A stretch of 64,000 bases of DNA from Metabacillus litoralis (GTDB lineage: Bacteria; Bacillota; Bacilli; Bacillales; Bacillaceae): NCBI RefSeq assembly GCF_020524045.1, contig NZ_JAIVKL010000015.1, forward strand, positions 54,856 to 118,855. Reading direction: 5' to 3'. The notes below the pieces were generated by a model. That model saw only the letters and a program-made list of their open reading frames with translations, made no database searches and had not been told where the DNA came from. The position numbers were made by a program, and so were the translations under genes. This document shows, piece by piece, positions 19,043 through 27,876 of the stretch. Position 1 is the stretch's first letter. Each line of letters starts with the position of its first letter.

Positions 19043-19356
19043 AGAGGCAGGGACATAGTTTTAAGTTGAAAGAAACAAGTTCGTTCCATTGCGCTGCAGA
19101 CATAAGATTCGCCGGGGAGGAAGCTAAGTCTCCTCGTAAGCTGCGCGCCTGTGGGGTCTCAGCTTTTCCTCTGCACCCGCAGGAGTCAAATGTCTTCCGC
19201 TACATTCCACTAGTTCTTAAAAATAGTATGCAAAATCAAAAAATCTAATTGAAGACAACAAATAAAAACCCGAACGATTAGGCGAAACGATTAATTGATA
19301 TATCACCTAATAATTCGGGTTTTATAATTTGCTTTAATACTTATGTACCAGCCTCT
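19043..19356 (+). repeat. Element-314 copy 1
   Basis: A 314-bp non-coding element with inverted ends AGAGGCAGGGACATA / (reverse) AGAGGCTGGTACATA. Inside are a GC-rich palindromic part (GTTCGTTCCATTGCGCTGCA, GGGGAGGAAGCTAAGTCTCC, CTGTGGGGTCTCAGC) and a terminator-like hairpin AACCCGAA..ATTAGG / CCTAATAATTCGGGTTTT at about 19268-19322. Other copies lie at 52258 and, truncated and inverted, at 63553. It probably also ends cls transcription. Confidence 0.8.
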
Positions 19357-19513
19357 TTTTTGTACCAAGGATTATAGAATTGAAACAATTTACATAAAGG
19401 AACTCATATATAGGCTAAAATTCAATTTTGACAGGTCATCTTTCATTTTTATAGCTTTGCTTAATACGCTGAAAAAAAGATAATAGAGAGTATAAATGAA
19501 GGGAGGATATTAA

Positions 19514-20710
19514 GTGTTTATTGCATATGATCAACAAGGAAACAAAGTGAATCTTGCTGAGAGAAGATGGTCATCGACTACATTAAAAAAACTTAAAACG
19601 AAATCTCAATTTATTTGCACTTCATGTTCCAGTGAACTAGATTTAAAAATTGGGACAGTGATAACACCACATTTTGCTCATAAGAAATTAACGGGATGTT
19701 CTGGATTAGAAAGTGGGGCTGAAAGTGAATATCACCGGAAAGGGAAACTAGATCTATATCATTGGTTACAGAAACAAAAGACGATACCTTCAGTTTCACT
19801 TGAACCATTTATTAGTAGCATAAAACAAAGACCAGATCTTTTGGTTAATTTTCAAGAAAAGCAAGTAGCGATTGAATTTCAATGTGCAAAAATTGATCAT
19901 AAGCTTATTAGAAAAAGATCGACAGAATTTCAAAAAGAAGAAATTGAAGATTTATGGATACTAGGAGCAAATTCAATTAAAAGAACTGGTTCTTTGACGT
20001 TTCAGTTAACTGGCTTTCAATGGTTACTTATACATACCTATAAGCAAAATAAACCTCCTATTATTATTGCCTATTGTCCAGATCAAAAGATGTTTATTAA
20101 ATTACAAAACATCATTCCTTTCTCCCAAAGATCAATAATAGCGCAGGCAACACACACTTCACTGCATTCAACAACTTTATCTCAGCTGTTTCGTGAATTC
20201 CATCCTACTGAACAACTCATCCAAACTTGGTTAAATAAAATTAAGGGGTACCGTCTTCATTCATCCCAATTTAAAACAAAGCAAACACATGCATTAAATA
20301 TTTTCTTATATAAAACAAAGCGTTTGCCTCTTTCTTCCTTGCCATCGCTTGCGTTCCTTCCATTGTCGACAAACTATTTAATCGAATCTCCTGTTTTTAT
20401 TTGGCAAGGGTGGATTTTGTTTTTTATTGATCAACTGAAATTAAGAACAATTTTTAGTTTTCGTGATGTGTATTATTTTATCGAAAATAAAATAAAAGCT
20501 GGTCTAATAAGTATCAGACGTTTGCTTCATAAAAACCTCCATTATTCTTATGTTCTCAAAAGTTATTTATTAAAGTTATGTCATCTGTCTGTTATTAAAG
20601 AAACTGACAAAAATATGTTTATGAAGGAGAAACAGTTGGATTGGAAAGTGAAAACCGAAGATCTTTTAAAAAGTGATCAAGAATTATTGTCTAAGTATAA
20701 GTTGTTATAG
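19514..20710 (+). CDS. coiA: Competence protein CoiA-like
   Basis: A 398-residue protein (B. subtilis yjbF counterpart) promoting recombination of incoming DNA during competence. The N-terminal Cys motif CTSCSSELDLK with HFAHK about 15 residues later forms a likely zinc site, followed by a nuclease-like core RPDLLV...VAIEFQC, a PD-(D/E)xK-type D...ExQ arrangement. The C-terminal half is variable. The start is GTG 19514, with GGGAGG 8 nt upstream. It is followed closely by a small membrane protein gene and pepF. Confidence 0.88.
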   Translation: MFIAYDQQGNKVNLAERRWSSTTLKKLKTKSQFICTSCSSELDLKIGTVITPHFAHKKLTGCSGLESGAESEYHRKGKLDLYHWLQKQKTIPSVSLEPFISSIKQRPDLLVNFQEKQVAIEFQCAKIDHKLIRKRSTEFQKEEIEDLWILGANSIKRTGSLTFQLTGFQWLLIHTYKQNKPPIIIAYCPDQKMFIKLQNIIPFSQRSIIAQATHTSLHSTTLSQLFREFHPTEQLIQTWLNKIKGYRLHSSQFKTKQTHALNIFLYKTKRLPLSSLPSLAFLPLSTNYLIESPVFIWQGWILFFIDQLKLRTIFSFRDVYYFIENKIKAGLISIRRLLHKNLHYSYVLKSYLLKLCHLSVIKETDKNMFMKEKQLDWKVKTEDLLKSDQELLSKYKLL

Positions 20711-20777
20711 ACAAATGAATAACAAATCTTTTTTTGAACAAATTAATAGGGAGATATTAACAACAAGAGGTGATCAA

Positions 20778-20954
20778 ATGTTTAATAAGAAGCGCAAACG
20801 AAATACACTTCTTTTGACAGCATCCATGTTAGGTGTAGGTGCTACTGCTTACTATTTGACAAAAGAAGCTATGCAGGGTGAAGATAGAGATAGTAGTGAA
20901 AAAAATGCGTATCCTTCCATTAATCCATTCGATTTTATCGAGAAAGATCTTTAA
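20778..20954 (+). CDS. Small membrane protein, unknown
   Basis: A 58-residue protein starting MFNKKRKRNTLL, with one hydrophobic stretch (LLTASMLGVGATAYYL) and an acidic/polar tail ending FDFIEKDL. AGAGGTG stands 6 nt before ATG 20778. The end of this gene is close to the pepF start, suggesting one transcript. I do not recognise a family. Confidence 0.6.
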   Translation: MFNKKRKRNTLLLTASMLGVGATAYYLTKEAMQGEDRDSSEKNAYPSINPFDFIEKDL

Positions 20955-20989
20955 TGTACATGCGGAGAAAGAGATTAAGGGGGAAGGAT

Positions 20990-22918
20990 ATGAAGCTCAA
21001 AAAAATTTTACTACTTATCACATTATTTACATTGATACACTCAATGATTTCAAGCTCCGCGTATGCAAATATTCCAAAAGGGGGAAACGTAATGTCAGAG
21101 CAAACGGCTGTAAAGAAATTACCTTCTAGAAATGAAATTAAAACCGAGGATACTTGGAGATTAGAAGATATTTTTTCAACAGATGAGGCATGGGAGAAGG
21201 AATATGAAGAAGTAAAAGCATCTTTACCTAAACTAGCTGAGTTTAAAGGAAAGCTTGGTGAAAGTTCAAACACACTATTAGAAGCACTTACTTATCAAGA
21301 TGAAGTAATGGAGCGTTTAGGGAAATTATATACGTACGCACATATGAGATATGATCAAGACACAACAAATTCTACATACCAGGCACTAAATGATCGCGCA
21401 AGAAATTTATATACACAAGCTGCGAGCTTAAGTTCTTATATTGTTCCAGAGATCTTAGCAAGTGATGAAACAAAGATTAAAAAATTTGTAGAAGAAAACG
21501 ATGGATTAAAGCTTTATGAACATGCAATTGATGAAATCAACCGTCAAAGACCACATGTATTATCTGCTGAAAAAGAAGAGCTTCTAGCTGAAGCTTCTGA
21601 AGTACTAGGTTCATCAAGTAACACATTTGGTATGTTAAATAATGCAGACTTAACATTCCCGACGATAAAAGACGAAAATGGTGAAGAAGTAGAAATCACA
21701 CATGGCCGTTATGTTCGCTTTTTAGAAAGTGAAGACCGCAGAGTACGTGAAGAAGCATTTAAAGCTGTATACGACAAATATGGTAGCTTTAAAAACACAT
21801 TTGCAAGCACGTTAAGTGGAACAGTAAAAAAAGACAATTTCAGTGCAAAGGTCCGTAATTATGACTCTGCAAGACAAGCAGCACTAAGTAGTGATAATAT
21901 CCCTGAAGCTGTTTATGATAATCTAATTAGTACAGTTCATGATAATCTTGATTTATTACAACGTTATGTGAAATTGCGTAAAGAAGTGTTAAAGCTTGAT
22001 GAAGTTCATATGTATGATCTGTACACTCCACTAATTAAAGATGTGAAGATGGAAGTAACCTATGATGAAGCAAAAGACTATATCTTAAAAGGTCTCGAAC
22101 CTTTAGGTGATGACTATATTTCCATTTTAAAAGAAGGCTTTGAAAACCGTTGGGTAGATGTTCATGAGAATAAAGGAAAACGAAGCGGAGCATACTCATC
22201 AGGCACTTATGGTACAAATCCTTATATCCTTATGAACTGGCAGGACAATGTGAATAACCTATTTACATTAGCACATGAATTCGGTCATTCTGTGCATAGC
22301 TACTATACACGTAAAGAACAACCATATCCGTATGGTAATTATTCAATATTTGTGGCAGAAGTGGCATCAACTTGTAATGAAGCTCTATTGAATCACTATT
22401 TGTTAAATACAATTGAAGATGAGAAAAAACGCCTATATCTATTAAATCATTTTCTTGAAGGCTTCAGAGGAACAGTATTCCGCCAAACAATGTTTGCTGA
22501 ATTTGAGCACATCATTCATCAAAAAGCACAAGATGGTGAACCTCTGACACCTGAGTTATTAACGAAAACGTATTATGACTTAAACAAGAAATATTTTGGT
22601 GAAGACATTGTTGTTGATGAAGAAATTGGTTTAGAATGGGCAAGAATTCCTCACTTCTATTACAACTATTATGTCTATCAATATGCAACAGGATATAGTG
22701 CAGCAACAGCACTAAGTAATCAAATATTAGAAGAAGGTCAACCAGCTGTTGATCGTTATCTAGAATTCTTAAAAGCAGGAAGCTCTGACTACCCAATCGA
22801 AGTGTTAAAGAAGGCTGGAGTTGATATGACATCTTCAACGCCAATCGAAGAAGCTTGTAAAGTCTTTGAAGAAAAGTTAAATGAAATGGAAGAGTTGTTA
22901 TCTAAAATAAATGCATAA
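20990..22918 (+). CDS. pepF: Oligoendopeptidase F, with N-terminal signal-like extension
   Basis: A 642-residue M3-family metallopeptidase that cleaves short oligopeptides. Zinc motif HEFGH at residues 429-433 (LAHEFGHSVHSYYT), with the third-ligand Glu expected in FVAEVASTCNEALL. The N-terminus MKLKKILLLITLFTLIHS with ISSSAYAN looks like a signal peptide, unusual for a peptidase normally viewed as cytoplasmic. A second ATG at 21092 (MSEQTAVKKLPSRNE) has its own GGGGG site 7-8 nt upstream and would give the standard 608-residue cytoplasmic form. I chose ATG 20990 for its GGGGGAAGG site. A terminator follows. Confidence 0.9.
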   Translation: MKLKKILLLITLFTLIHSMISSSAYANIPKGGNVMSEQTAVKKLPSRNEIKTEDTWRLEDIFSTDEAWEKEYEEVKASLPKLAEFKGKLGESSNTLLEALTYQDEVMERLGKLYTYAHMRYDQDTTNSTYQALNDRARNLYTQAASLSSYIVPEILASDETKIKKFVEENDGLKLYEHAIDEINRQRPHVLSAEKEELLAEASEVLGSSSNTFGMLNNADLTFPTIKDENGEEVEITHGRYVRFLESEDRRVREEAFKAVYDKYGSFKNTFASTLSGTVKKDNFSAKVRNYDSARQAALSSDNIPEAVYDNLISTVHDNLDLLQRYVKLRKEVLKLDEVHMYDLYTPLIKDVKMEVTYDEAKDYILKGLEPLGDDYISILKEGFENRWVDVHENKGKRSGAYSSGTYGTNPYILMNWQDNVNNLFTLAHEFGHSVHSYYTRKEQPYPYGNYSIFVAEVASTCNEALLNHYLLNTIEDEKKRLYLLNHFLEGFRGTVFRQTMFAEFEHIIHQKAQDGEPLTPELLTKTYYDLNKKYFGEDIVVDEEIGLEWARIPHFYYNYYVYQYATGYSAATALSNQILEEGQPAVDRYLEFLKAGSSDYPIEVLKKAGVDMTSSTPIEEACKVFEEKLNEMEELLSKINA

Positions 22919-22922
22919 TGTT

Positions 22923-22957
22923 AAAGGGAATGCGGCGTTACCATCGCATTCCCTTTT
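22923..22957 (+). terminator. pepF terminator
   Basis: AAAGGGAATGCG / CGCATTCCCTTTT stem with a short loop and T-run. Confidence 0.9.
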
Positions 22958-22980
22958 ATGTATCTTCTAGATGATGTGTG

Positions 22981-23154
22981 CTAAAAGCCCTTAAATGTTT
23001 TTCGATGGTTTACTATATAAAGGATAATGAATATCGCAATAAACAATAAAGGCGAAGTAATATACATAGGCACAAGATTCATAAGTCCTAATACATTTAA
23101 AAACAACAACCCAACAAATACAATTGCCCCTAAAATTATTCCGAACACCTTCAT
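22981..23154 (-). CDS. 57-residue two-segment membrane protein
   Basis: A short gene on the minus strand with an excellent ribosome site (AGGAGG, 7 nt before the ATG at 23154). The protein starts MKVFGIILGAIVFVGLLFL, has a second hydrophobic stretch LLFIAIFIILYIV and ends NHRKTFKGF. It is convergent with pepF and next to RoxS, the position held by yizD in B. subtilis. I cannot confirm homology. A longer plus-strand reading frame over the same bases is a shadow. Confidence 0.7.
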   Translation of the reverse strand: MKVFGIILGAIVFVGLLFLNVLGLMNLVPMYITSPLLFIAIFIILYIVNHRKTFKGF

Positions 23155-23338
23155 AATAATCCTCCTATTACAGTGCTTATTTATATTCTATATGAAGCAA
23201 ATGATGTTATTATCCTTGTTTGAGGTAATTTTTTAGACAAGCAAGGACTTTTATGTATTTAGTGTGGGAAAGAAAAAGTAGTTAAAGGTTGTTCATGTAG
23301 TTGATAAGGTCCTCTAGCCTTGGAAAGACGAAGCAAAA

Positions 23339-23875
23339 GGTCGTCATAAGGTGTATGACGGACAATAGCAGGGAAAAAGAAGAAGCAAAAGGTCGTCATA
23401 AGGTGTATGACGGACATTAGCTGGAAAAAGGAAGAAGCAAAAGGTCGTCATAGAGTGGATGACGGACAATAGCAGGGAAAAAGAAGAAGCAAAAGGTCGT
23501 CATAAGGTGTATGACGGACATTAGCAGGGAAAAGGAAGAAGCAAAAGGTCGTCATAAGGTGTATGACGGACATTGGCGGGGAAAAAGAAGAAGCAAAAGG
23601 TCGTCATAGAGTGTATGACGGACATTAGCAGGGAAAAAGAAGAAGCAAAAGGTCGTCATAAGGTGTATGACGGACATTAGCAGGAAAAAGGAAGAAGCAA
23701 AAGGTCGTCATAAGGTGTATGACGGACATTAGCTGGAAAAAAGAAGAAGCAAAAGGTCGTCATAAGGTGTATGACGGACATTAGCTGGGAAAAGGAAGAA
23801 GCAAAAGGTCGTCATAAGGTGTATGACGGACATTAGCTGGAAAAAAGAAGAAGCAAAAGGTCGTCATAAGGTTGT
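23339..23875 (+). repeat. R52 tandem array 2 (11 units)
   Basis: Eleven units starting GGTCGTCATA at 23339, 23391, 23443, 23495, 23547, 23599, 23651, 23703, 23755, 23807 and 23859, each exactly 52 bp. Dyad core GTCGTCATA-aggtg-TATGACGGAC. Units differ mainly at AGC(A/T)GG and GAA/AAG positions. Non-coding; located between the small membrane gene and RoxS. Confidence 0.96.
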
Positions 23876-24016
23876 AGTCTCTCAATAGCAGAAGTAAATG
23901 GTCATAAAGACCATCTCTCCAGGGGAAAACATGACTAAGTGTTCAAAAGAAAATCCCTTAAACAACTCGTTTTAAAGTAAATCAATTACTTCAACTTTTT
24001 ACTGTTATGTGACATT

Positions 24017-24025
24017 TTTGTGAAA
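24017..24025 (+). promoter_or_regulatory. ResD-like motif upstream of RoxS
   Basis: TTTGTGAAA resembles the TTTGTGAAT motif bound by ResD, located about 55 bp before the probable RoxS start. RoxS is a known ResDE target in B. subtilis. Confidence 0.45.
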
Positions 24026-24039
24026 TGATTGTCTCGCAC

Positions 24040-24069
24040 TTGTCATTTGTCGACATATTTTGATATATT
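24040..24069 (+). promoter_or_regulatory. RoxS promoter
   Basis: TTGTCA (24040-24045), an 18-bp spacer and TATATT (24064-24069), each matching the SigA consensus at 5 of 6 positions. Start expected near 24076-24078. Confidence 0.65.
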
Positions 24070-24074
24070 ATAGA

Positions 24075-24090
24075 TGTGAAATTAATCACA
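24075..24090 (+). promoter_or_regulatory. Rex/Fnr-type palindrome at the RoxS start
   Basis: TGTGAAATTAATCACA is a perfect TGTGA-N6-TCACA dyad over the expected transcription start. In B. subtilis the NADH sensor Rex represses roxS from such a site. An Fnr-type regulator would read the same core, so the partner is an inference. Confidence 0.7.
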
Positions 24091-24193
24091 AACAAACATT
24101 TACCCCTTTGTTTGACCGTGAAAATTTCTCCCATCCCCTTTGTTGTCGTTAAGACATAAAAAAAGACCCTATACTTTGGTATAGGGTTTTTTA
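24078..24193 (+). ncRNA. roxS: RoxS (RsaE) regulatory small RNA
   Basis: About 115 nt. Two conserved C-rich unpaired motifs of the RsaE/RoxS family are present: TTACCCCTTTGTTTGACCG and TCTCCCATCCCC followed by TTTGTTGTCGTTAAGAC. It ends with a terminator ACCCTATAC / GTATAGGGT plus T-run (24165-24193). RoxS base-pairs with mRNAs of central metabolism and redox enzymes through the C-rich motifs and is controlled by ResD and Rex. Position between pepF and yjbH matches B. subtilis. Confidence 0.92.
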
Positions 24194-24343
24194 TTTGCTC
24201 TTTTTACTAGTTCACGAGAGCGAAACTAATGATAGATGGAAAACTACTATTATATGTAAGAACTTCCTTCCTCTATTATCCTATTATTTGTTATCATTTA
24301 AATTGTTAACAGAATAATACTGTTTGAATAAGGAAGGGTGGAA

Positions 24344-24727
24344 ATGGCATTGGAATATAAATCAATTCATCCTGGTGTAGCTATTATTATCTTTGATGAT
24401 AATGGAAGTGTTTTGCTGCAAAAAAGAGCTGATGTTGGATTATGGGGAATTCCTTCAGGTCATGTAGAACCAGGAGAGACTGTTGAACAAGCAGCGAAAC
24501 GTGAAGTACTAGAAGAAACAGGTTATCATATCAGCATTGAAAAATTAATCGGGGTTTATTCAGATCCTGCTTCACAGGTATTTACCTATCCTGATGGAAG
24601 AGTTGTTCATTTTATCACAACGTATTTTCTAGGGAAAATTAATGGTGGAAGTCTTAATATGGATCCTATAGAGTCATTAGATGTGGCATTTTTCCCGGTA
24701 AATGCTTTACCAAAGGCTCTTTTCTGA
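24344..24727 (+). pseudogene. NUDIX hydrolase, 3' end replaced by a MITE
   Basis: As it stands the frame encodes 127 residues with a complete Nudix box [22 protein letters not shown] (pattern Gx5Ex7REUxEExGU), so the catalytic core is intact. At 24715 a MITE-162 copy enters the frame and gives a stop after three foreign codons. Reading across the duplication, the ancestral gene continued with ELLNMHPSWLEDAISAEKK and stopped at 24957, giving about 148 residues. The lost C-terminal ~22 residues may or may not be essential. Start ATG 24344 follows AGGAAGGG. Substrate (a nucleoside diphosphate derivative) unknown. Confidence 0.85.
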
Positions 24728-24876
24728 AAGATTGTTGCTATATAACTAAAATTTATAGTGAAAACAGTGTTTTTTCACTATAAGGGTATAATTTTTTGAA
24801 GAAAAGATGCCACTAGACTTGATACAGTGCTGATTGCTTCAGGTATTTAAAAGCAACAAAGTTTGCGAAAACAGCC
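24715..24876 (+). mobile_element. MITE-162 copy F, inside the NUDIX gene
   Basis: A complete 162-bp copy (GGCTCTTTTCTGAAAGATTG ... TTTGCGAAAACAGCC) with perfect 8-bp direct repeats TTACCAAA at 24707-24714 and 24877-24884. As it sits in a reading frame, the uninterrupted ancestor can be reconstructed unambiguously, which fixes the element ends. Confidence 0.96.
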
Positions 24877-24884
24877 TTACCAAA

Positions 24885-24957
24885 AGAACTTCTCAACATG
24901 CATCCATCATGGCTAGAAGACGCCATTTCTGCTGAAAAGAAAGCGTTTATAAGATGA
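24885..24957 (+). pseudogene. Orphaned 3' end of the NUDIX gene
   Basis: 24 codons ending ...EDAISAEKKAFIR and a TGA stop, in frame with the NUDIX gene once the MITE and one copy of its target duplication are removed. No separate start or ribosome site. Confidence 0.85.
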
Positions 24958-24987
24958 TTTTTTTATAGAATAAGATACATTCAAAAA

Positions 24988-25040
24988 TAAGGATCAGGCC
25001 GGCTAGAAGTTATTCTAAACCAGGAGCCTGATCCTTTTTA
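24988..25040. terminator. Bidirectional terminator NUDIX / spxH
   Basis: AAGGATCAGGC / GCCTGATCCTT arms with an inner loop and T-run, placed between converging genes. Confidence 0.85.
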
Positions 25041-25056
25041 ATTTTTTATAAAGTTA

Positions 25057-25941
25057 TTAGTTCGTGTGAATATATTTCCAAAATGTTCCGTATTTTGCTT
25101 GTACTTTTTCCACCTTTTGAGAAAGAACAAGTTTTTTTAATTCTTTCTCTACTTCTACCAATGTCATATCATATACTGCCGCAATTTCTGCTGATGCAAC
25201 AAACTGATAATATTCTAAAAAGACTTCTAGTGGTGGTTTGTGTGAAGGTTTAATAACCTCACCTATCATCTCTTTGAGAACTTGCACATACATATCATAA
25301 GAATAAATTCCAGTAATTTTCAGACCTTCTTCATCAACATCTTCACTAAAGAATGCGAGGGTTGGTATTTCATGTACATCCATTTCTGAAGTGATTTTTA
25401 AATCACATTGTAATGCTTTTGCAGTGCTTTGGGAATGTAAATCTTTTTGGAATTCATCTGCATCTAGACCAACATGATCTGCAATTTGAACGAGTATTTT
25501 TTCATCAGAAACATTTTTACTTTGGATAAATAATTGCTCACGTAGCTTTCGTAAATAACGAAGCCCTGCTTTACGGCCTTGAAGCTCAGCAGATTTAATG
25601 GCTAACGAAGCAATATAAGGACTTGATAATGGATTATCAAGCCAAACATTTCCGTCACATGACATGCCAGTTCGACTCGCTGTTTTCTCCCATGCTTCTG
25701 CAAGCTTTTCAGGTCGCATTCTCTTTGAAACATTCAATGTAGCCAATCGTCCACTTATTATATATTTTAAAGTGAATAGGCGTCCGTACTCGATCTGTAG
25801 CTTTTTAATAATTGGCTCTAAAGCCCAACATTCTGGACATAAAGGATCTACAAACATATAAATTTCTAAAGGCTTGTCGGGATGCCCGCTACACTGAGAG
25901 AAAAAGAGGGAGACATCTTTTTTCTCATGATTGTCCTTCAT
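25057..25941 (-). CDS. spxH: ClpXP adaptor SpxH (YjbH), DsbA-like
   Basis: A 294-residue cytosolic adaptor that speeds degradation of Spx by ClpXP. Thioredoxin/DsbA fold with DPLCPECWALEP: the CPEC pair is Cys35 and Cys38. A winged-helix-like C-terminal part (AAVYDMTLVEVEKELKKLV) ends the protein. Start ATG 25941 is chosen for AGAGG 9 nt upstream. The start lies inside the preceding truncated-haemoglobin gene (17-nt overlap), so the two are coupled. Its substrate Spx is encoded about 10 kb upstream. Confidence 0.93.
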   Translation of the reverse strand: MKDNHEKKDVSLFFSQCSGHPDKPLEIYMFVDPLCPECWALEPIIKKLQIEYGRLFTLKYIISGRLATLNVSKRMRPEKLAEAWEKTASRTGMSCDGNVWLDNPLSSPYIASLAIKSAELQGRKAGLRYLRKLREQLFIQSKNVSDEKILVQIADHVGLDADEFQKDLHSQSTAKALQCDLKITSEMDVHEIPTLAFFSEDVDEEGLKITGIYSYDMYVQVLKEMIGEVIKPSHKPPLEVFLEYYQFVASAEIAAVYDMTLVEVEKELKKLVLSQKVEKVQAKYGTFWKYIHTN

Positions 25942-26356
25942 CTTTACTAACCTCTTTCTGAACAATGCCGTCTTCTTTATCTGCAGTATTTACCATATGA
26001 TGAGCTGTAAGGTTCAGACGATGCAATAAAAACTCTTTCACATCTTCTTCTAATCCAATCTCATGCATAGCTTTCTCCATACATGAGATCCATGCATTTG
26101 CTCGAGATGGTGTTATTTCAAATGGTAGATGTCTAGCTCTTAACATAGGGTGTCCATGTTCTTCAGTATAAATTTGTGGTCCACCTAAATATTGTGTGAG
26201 AAATTGCTTTTGCTTTCGAGCTGTTTCAGTTAAGTCATCAGGGAAAATGGGTGCCAATAATGGGTGATTTTGGACATTTCCATAAAAGGAATCAACAAGC
26301 TGCGAAAGTGTTTCCTCTCCAATCGCCTCATATGGTGTTAATTGTTGATCTGTCAT
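25925..26356 (-). CDS. yjbI: Truncated haemoglobin (YjbI, group II)
   Basis: A 143-residue trHb. The 2-on-2 globin pattern is seen: FYGNVQNHPLLAPIFPDD, TQYLGGPQIYTEEHGHPMLR, and the proximal His in RARHLPFEI. Binds oxygen through haem; in B. subtilis it is co-encoded with the Spx adaptor and linked to oxidative protection. The C-terminal tail (KEDGIVQKEVSKDEGQS) overlaps spxH. Confidence 0.92.
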   Translation of the reverse strand: MTDQQLTPYEAIGEETLSQLVDSFYGNVQNHPLLAPIFPDDLTETARKQKQFLTQYLGGPQIYTEEHGHPMLRARHLPFEITPSRANAWISCMEKAMHEIGLEEDVKEFLLHRLNLTAHHMVNTADKEDGIVQKEVSKDEGQS

Positions 26357-26575
26357 GTTGATAGCTCCTTTAGCGTGCTATTTGTTTATCATTAAAATTA
26401 AAATATAATTAGTTGCTTTGGAACTAATATTGATAATACCTCTTCAAGACGTAGTTATATTTTATCAAGCAAAATTACATATCTCAAACAAATCGCTCGG
26501 AGAACATAATTTTTGTCCATGTTAGAGCTGTGATTTAAGATGAATTCCCCTTGATTGGTCTAACAATTTGTATAC

Positions 26576-26614
26576 AAAAAACACCCACCTCAATGCTAAT
26601 TAGTAGGTGAGTGT
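26576..26614 (-). terminator. Terminator of the transglycosylase/CYTH operon
   Basis: On the minus strand, ACACTCACCT / AGGTGGGTGT stem followed by TTTTTTG. Confidence 0.8.
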
Positions 26615-26647
26615 ATAAGTAATAAAGAGAATTTATTTAAGGCTTCT

Positions 26648-27286
26648 TTATACTTGATAAGTGGATGTGATTTTTCGAACGTAGTTTTGCGTTTCTTTAA
26701 ACGGCGGAATTCCACCATATTTATCTACATTTCCAGGTCCTGCGTTATAAGCGGCTAGTGCTAGTGAAACATCGCCATTATATCTTGAGAGCATTTGTTT
26801 CAAATATTTTGTTCCGCCTTCTACATTTTGAGATGCATCAAAAGGATTATCAACACCGAGAGAACGAGCAGTAGCAGGCATCAATTGCATAAGTCCCATT
26901 GCACCTGCATGGCTTTTTGCAGTTGTTTTGAACCCTGATTCTTGCTGAATAACAGCCCGAATTAACTTTTCATCGACACCAAACTTAGCAGAAGCCTTCG
27001 AAATGATCTCATCTATTGTACCCGACCCAGAATTGATAGAAGATGGGATACTTGGGCTTATAGACATTTGAGAAGATGAATTTATCATCATATTTGGTAA
27101 CGATGCCAAAGACACAGTTGCTCTTTCTGTCACAGGGTTTGATCCTGTTTGTCCAAGAAATGACTTTAATAAATCCTGAAAATTTGTTTCAAAGTTAGGA
27201 TTAGTCATGTTGTTAGATGGATTATTAAAATTTTGTAATGCTTGAAGCTCCATCATCGTTTTATAATATTTCATTTTGATATCCAA
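26648..27286 (-). CDS. cwlQ: Soluble lytic transglycosylase (YjbJ/CwlQ-like)
   Basis: A 212-residue protein with an SLT (goose-type lysozyme-like) domain at about residues 88-205. Catalytic Glu in AVIQQESGF, then [16 protein letters not shown] and AYNAGPGNV, the canonical family motifs. It cleaves peptidoglycan between MurNAc and GlcNAc. No obvious signal peptide. The start could be TTG 27286, 5 nt after the CYTH gene, or ATG 27274; neither has a strong ribosome site. Operon with the CYTH gene. Confidence 0.85.
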   Translation of the reverse strand: MDIKMKYYKTMMELQALQNFNNPSNNMTNPNFETNFQDLLKSFLGQTGSNPVTERATVSLASLPNMMINSSSQMSISPSIPSSINSGSGTIDEIISKASAKFGVDEKLIRAVIQQESGFKTTAKSHAGAMGLMQLMPATARSLGVDNPFDASQNVEGGTKYLKQMLSRYNGDVSLALAAYNAGPGNVDKYGGIPPFKETQNYVRKITSTYQV

Positions 27287-27291
27287 GGTAG

Positions 27292-27876
27292 TTACCCCAT
27301 CTCTTTATATTTTTGCTCATAAAATCGACGAATTTTATTTTTAGTGTGTCGAATCGGTATATTGAGTTCATCTAAAAGATTTTTAAATACCACTTTACCT
27401 ATCGCTTCATCTTGAACCTCATATTCTAGTTCATAATCTTCAGTTGATAAATACTGACTATGATCTAAAACTAGCAAACCATTTTGGTATTCTTTTTCTG
27501 CTCTTGTGGTAGACAATGTGCCGAAATAAATAATTGAATTATAATCAACACCAAGGTCAATCAGTCTCTCAGAGATTTGCCCCTCAACTAATTGGCCAGA
27601 GTTAATTAACTGATTCGCTACTTTTTCTGGTATGATTTGATGTGTTTCTAATATACCAATTTCAGCAGGTTCTTTTAATGTTAAACAATAGCTATCTTGC
27701 TTCTTTCGTATTCGAAGAGCAGAACCTAATTCCTTTAACGAAAATTCTGGTGTATCAAAGTAATGATTTTCTTGGTAGAAGAAGTTATTTTCATTTATAT
27801 CAAAAAAGTCTTTTAATTTTAAAAACTCTTCTTTAGTTAGTAAATTTTTAAACTCTATTTCAATTTCTTGTGACAT
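27292..27876 (-). CDS. yjbK: CYTH-domain protein (YjbK), putative triphosphate hydrolase
   Basis: A 194-residue CYTH tunnel-fold protein. The N-terminal ExExK motif appears as EIEIEFK, and later acidic/basic strands ([24 protein letters not shown]-like region LEYEVQDEA) fit the metal and phosphate tunnel. Likely acts on inorganic or organic triphosphates; exact substrate unknown. Stop lies 5 nt before the transglycosylase. Confidence 0.88.
   Translation of the reverse strand: MSQEIEIEFKNLLTKEEFLKLKDFFDINENNFFYQENHYFDTPEFSLKELGSALRIRKKQDSYCLTLKEPAEIGILETHQIIPEKVANQLINSGQLVEGQISERLIDLGVDYNSIIYFGTLSTTRAEKEYQNGLLVLDHSQYLSTEDYELEYEVQDEAIGKVVFKNLLDELNIPIRHTKNKIRRFYEQKYKEMG

Noticed and set aside
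19066..19248. 60-residue frame downstream of cls
   Set aside because: Lies wholly in the element-314 palindrome; no ribosome site.
23027..23236. 69-residue plus-strand frame
   Set aside because: It is the antisense shadow of the 57-residue minus-strand gene, which has the better ribosome site and a sensible membrane protein.
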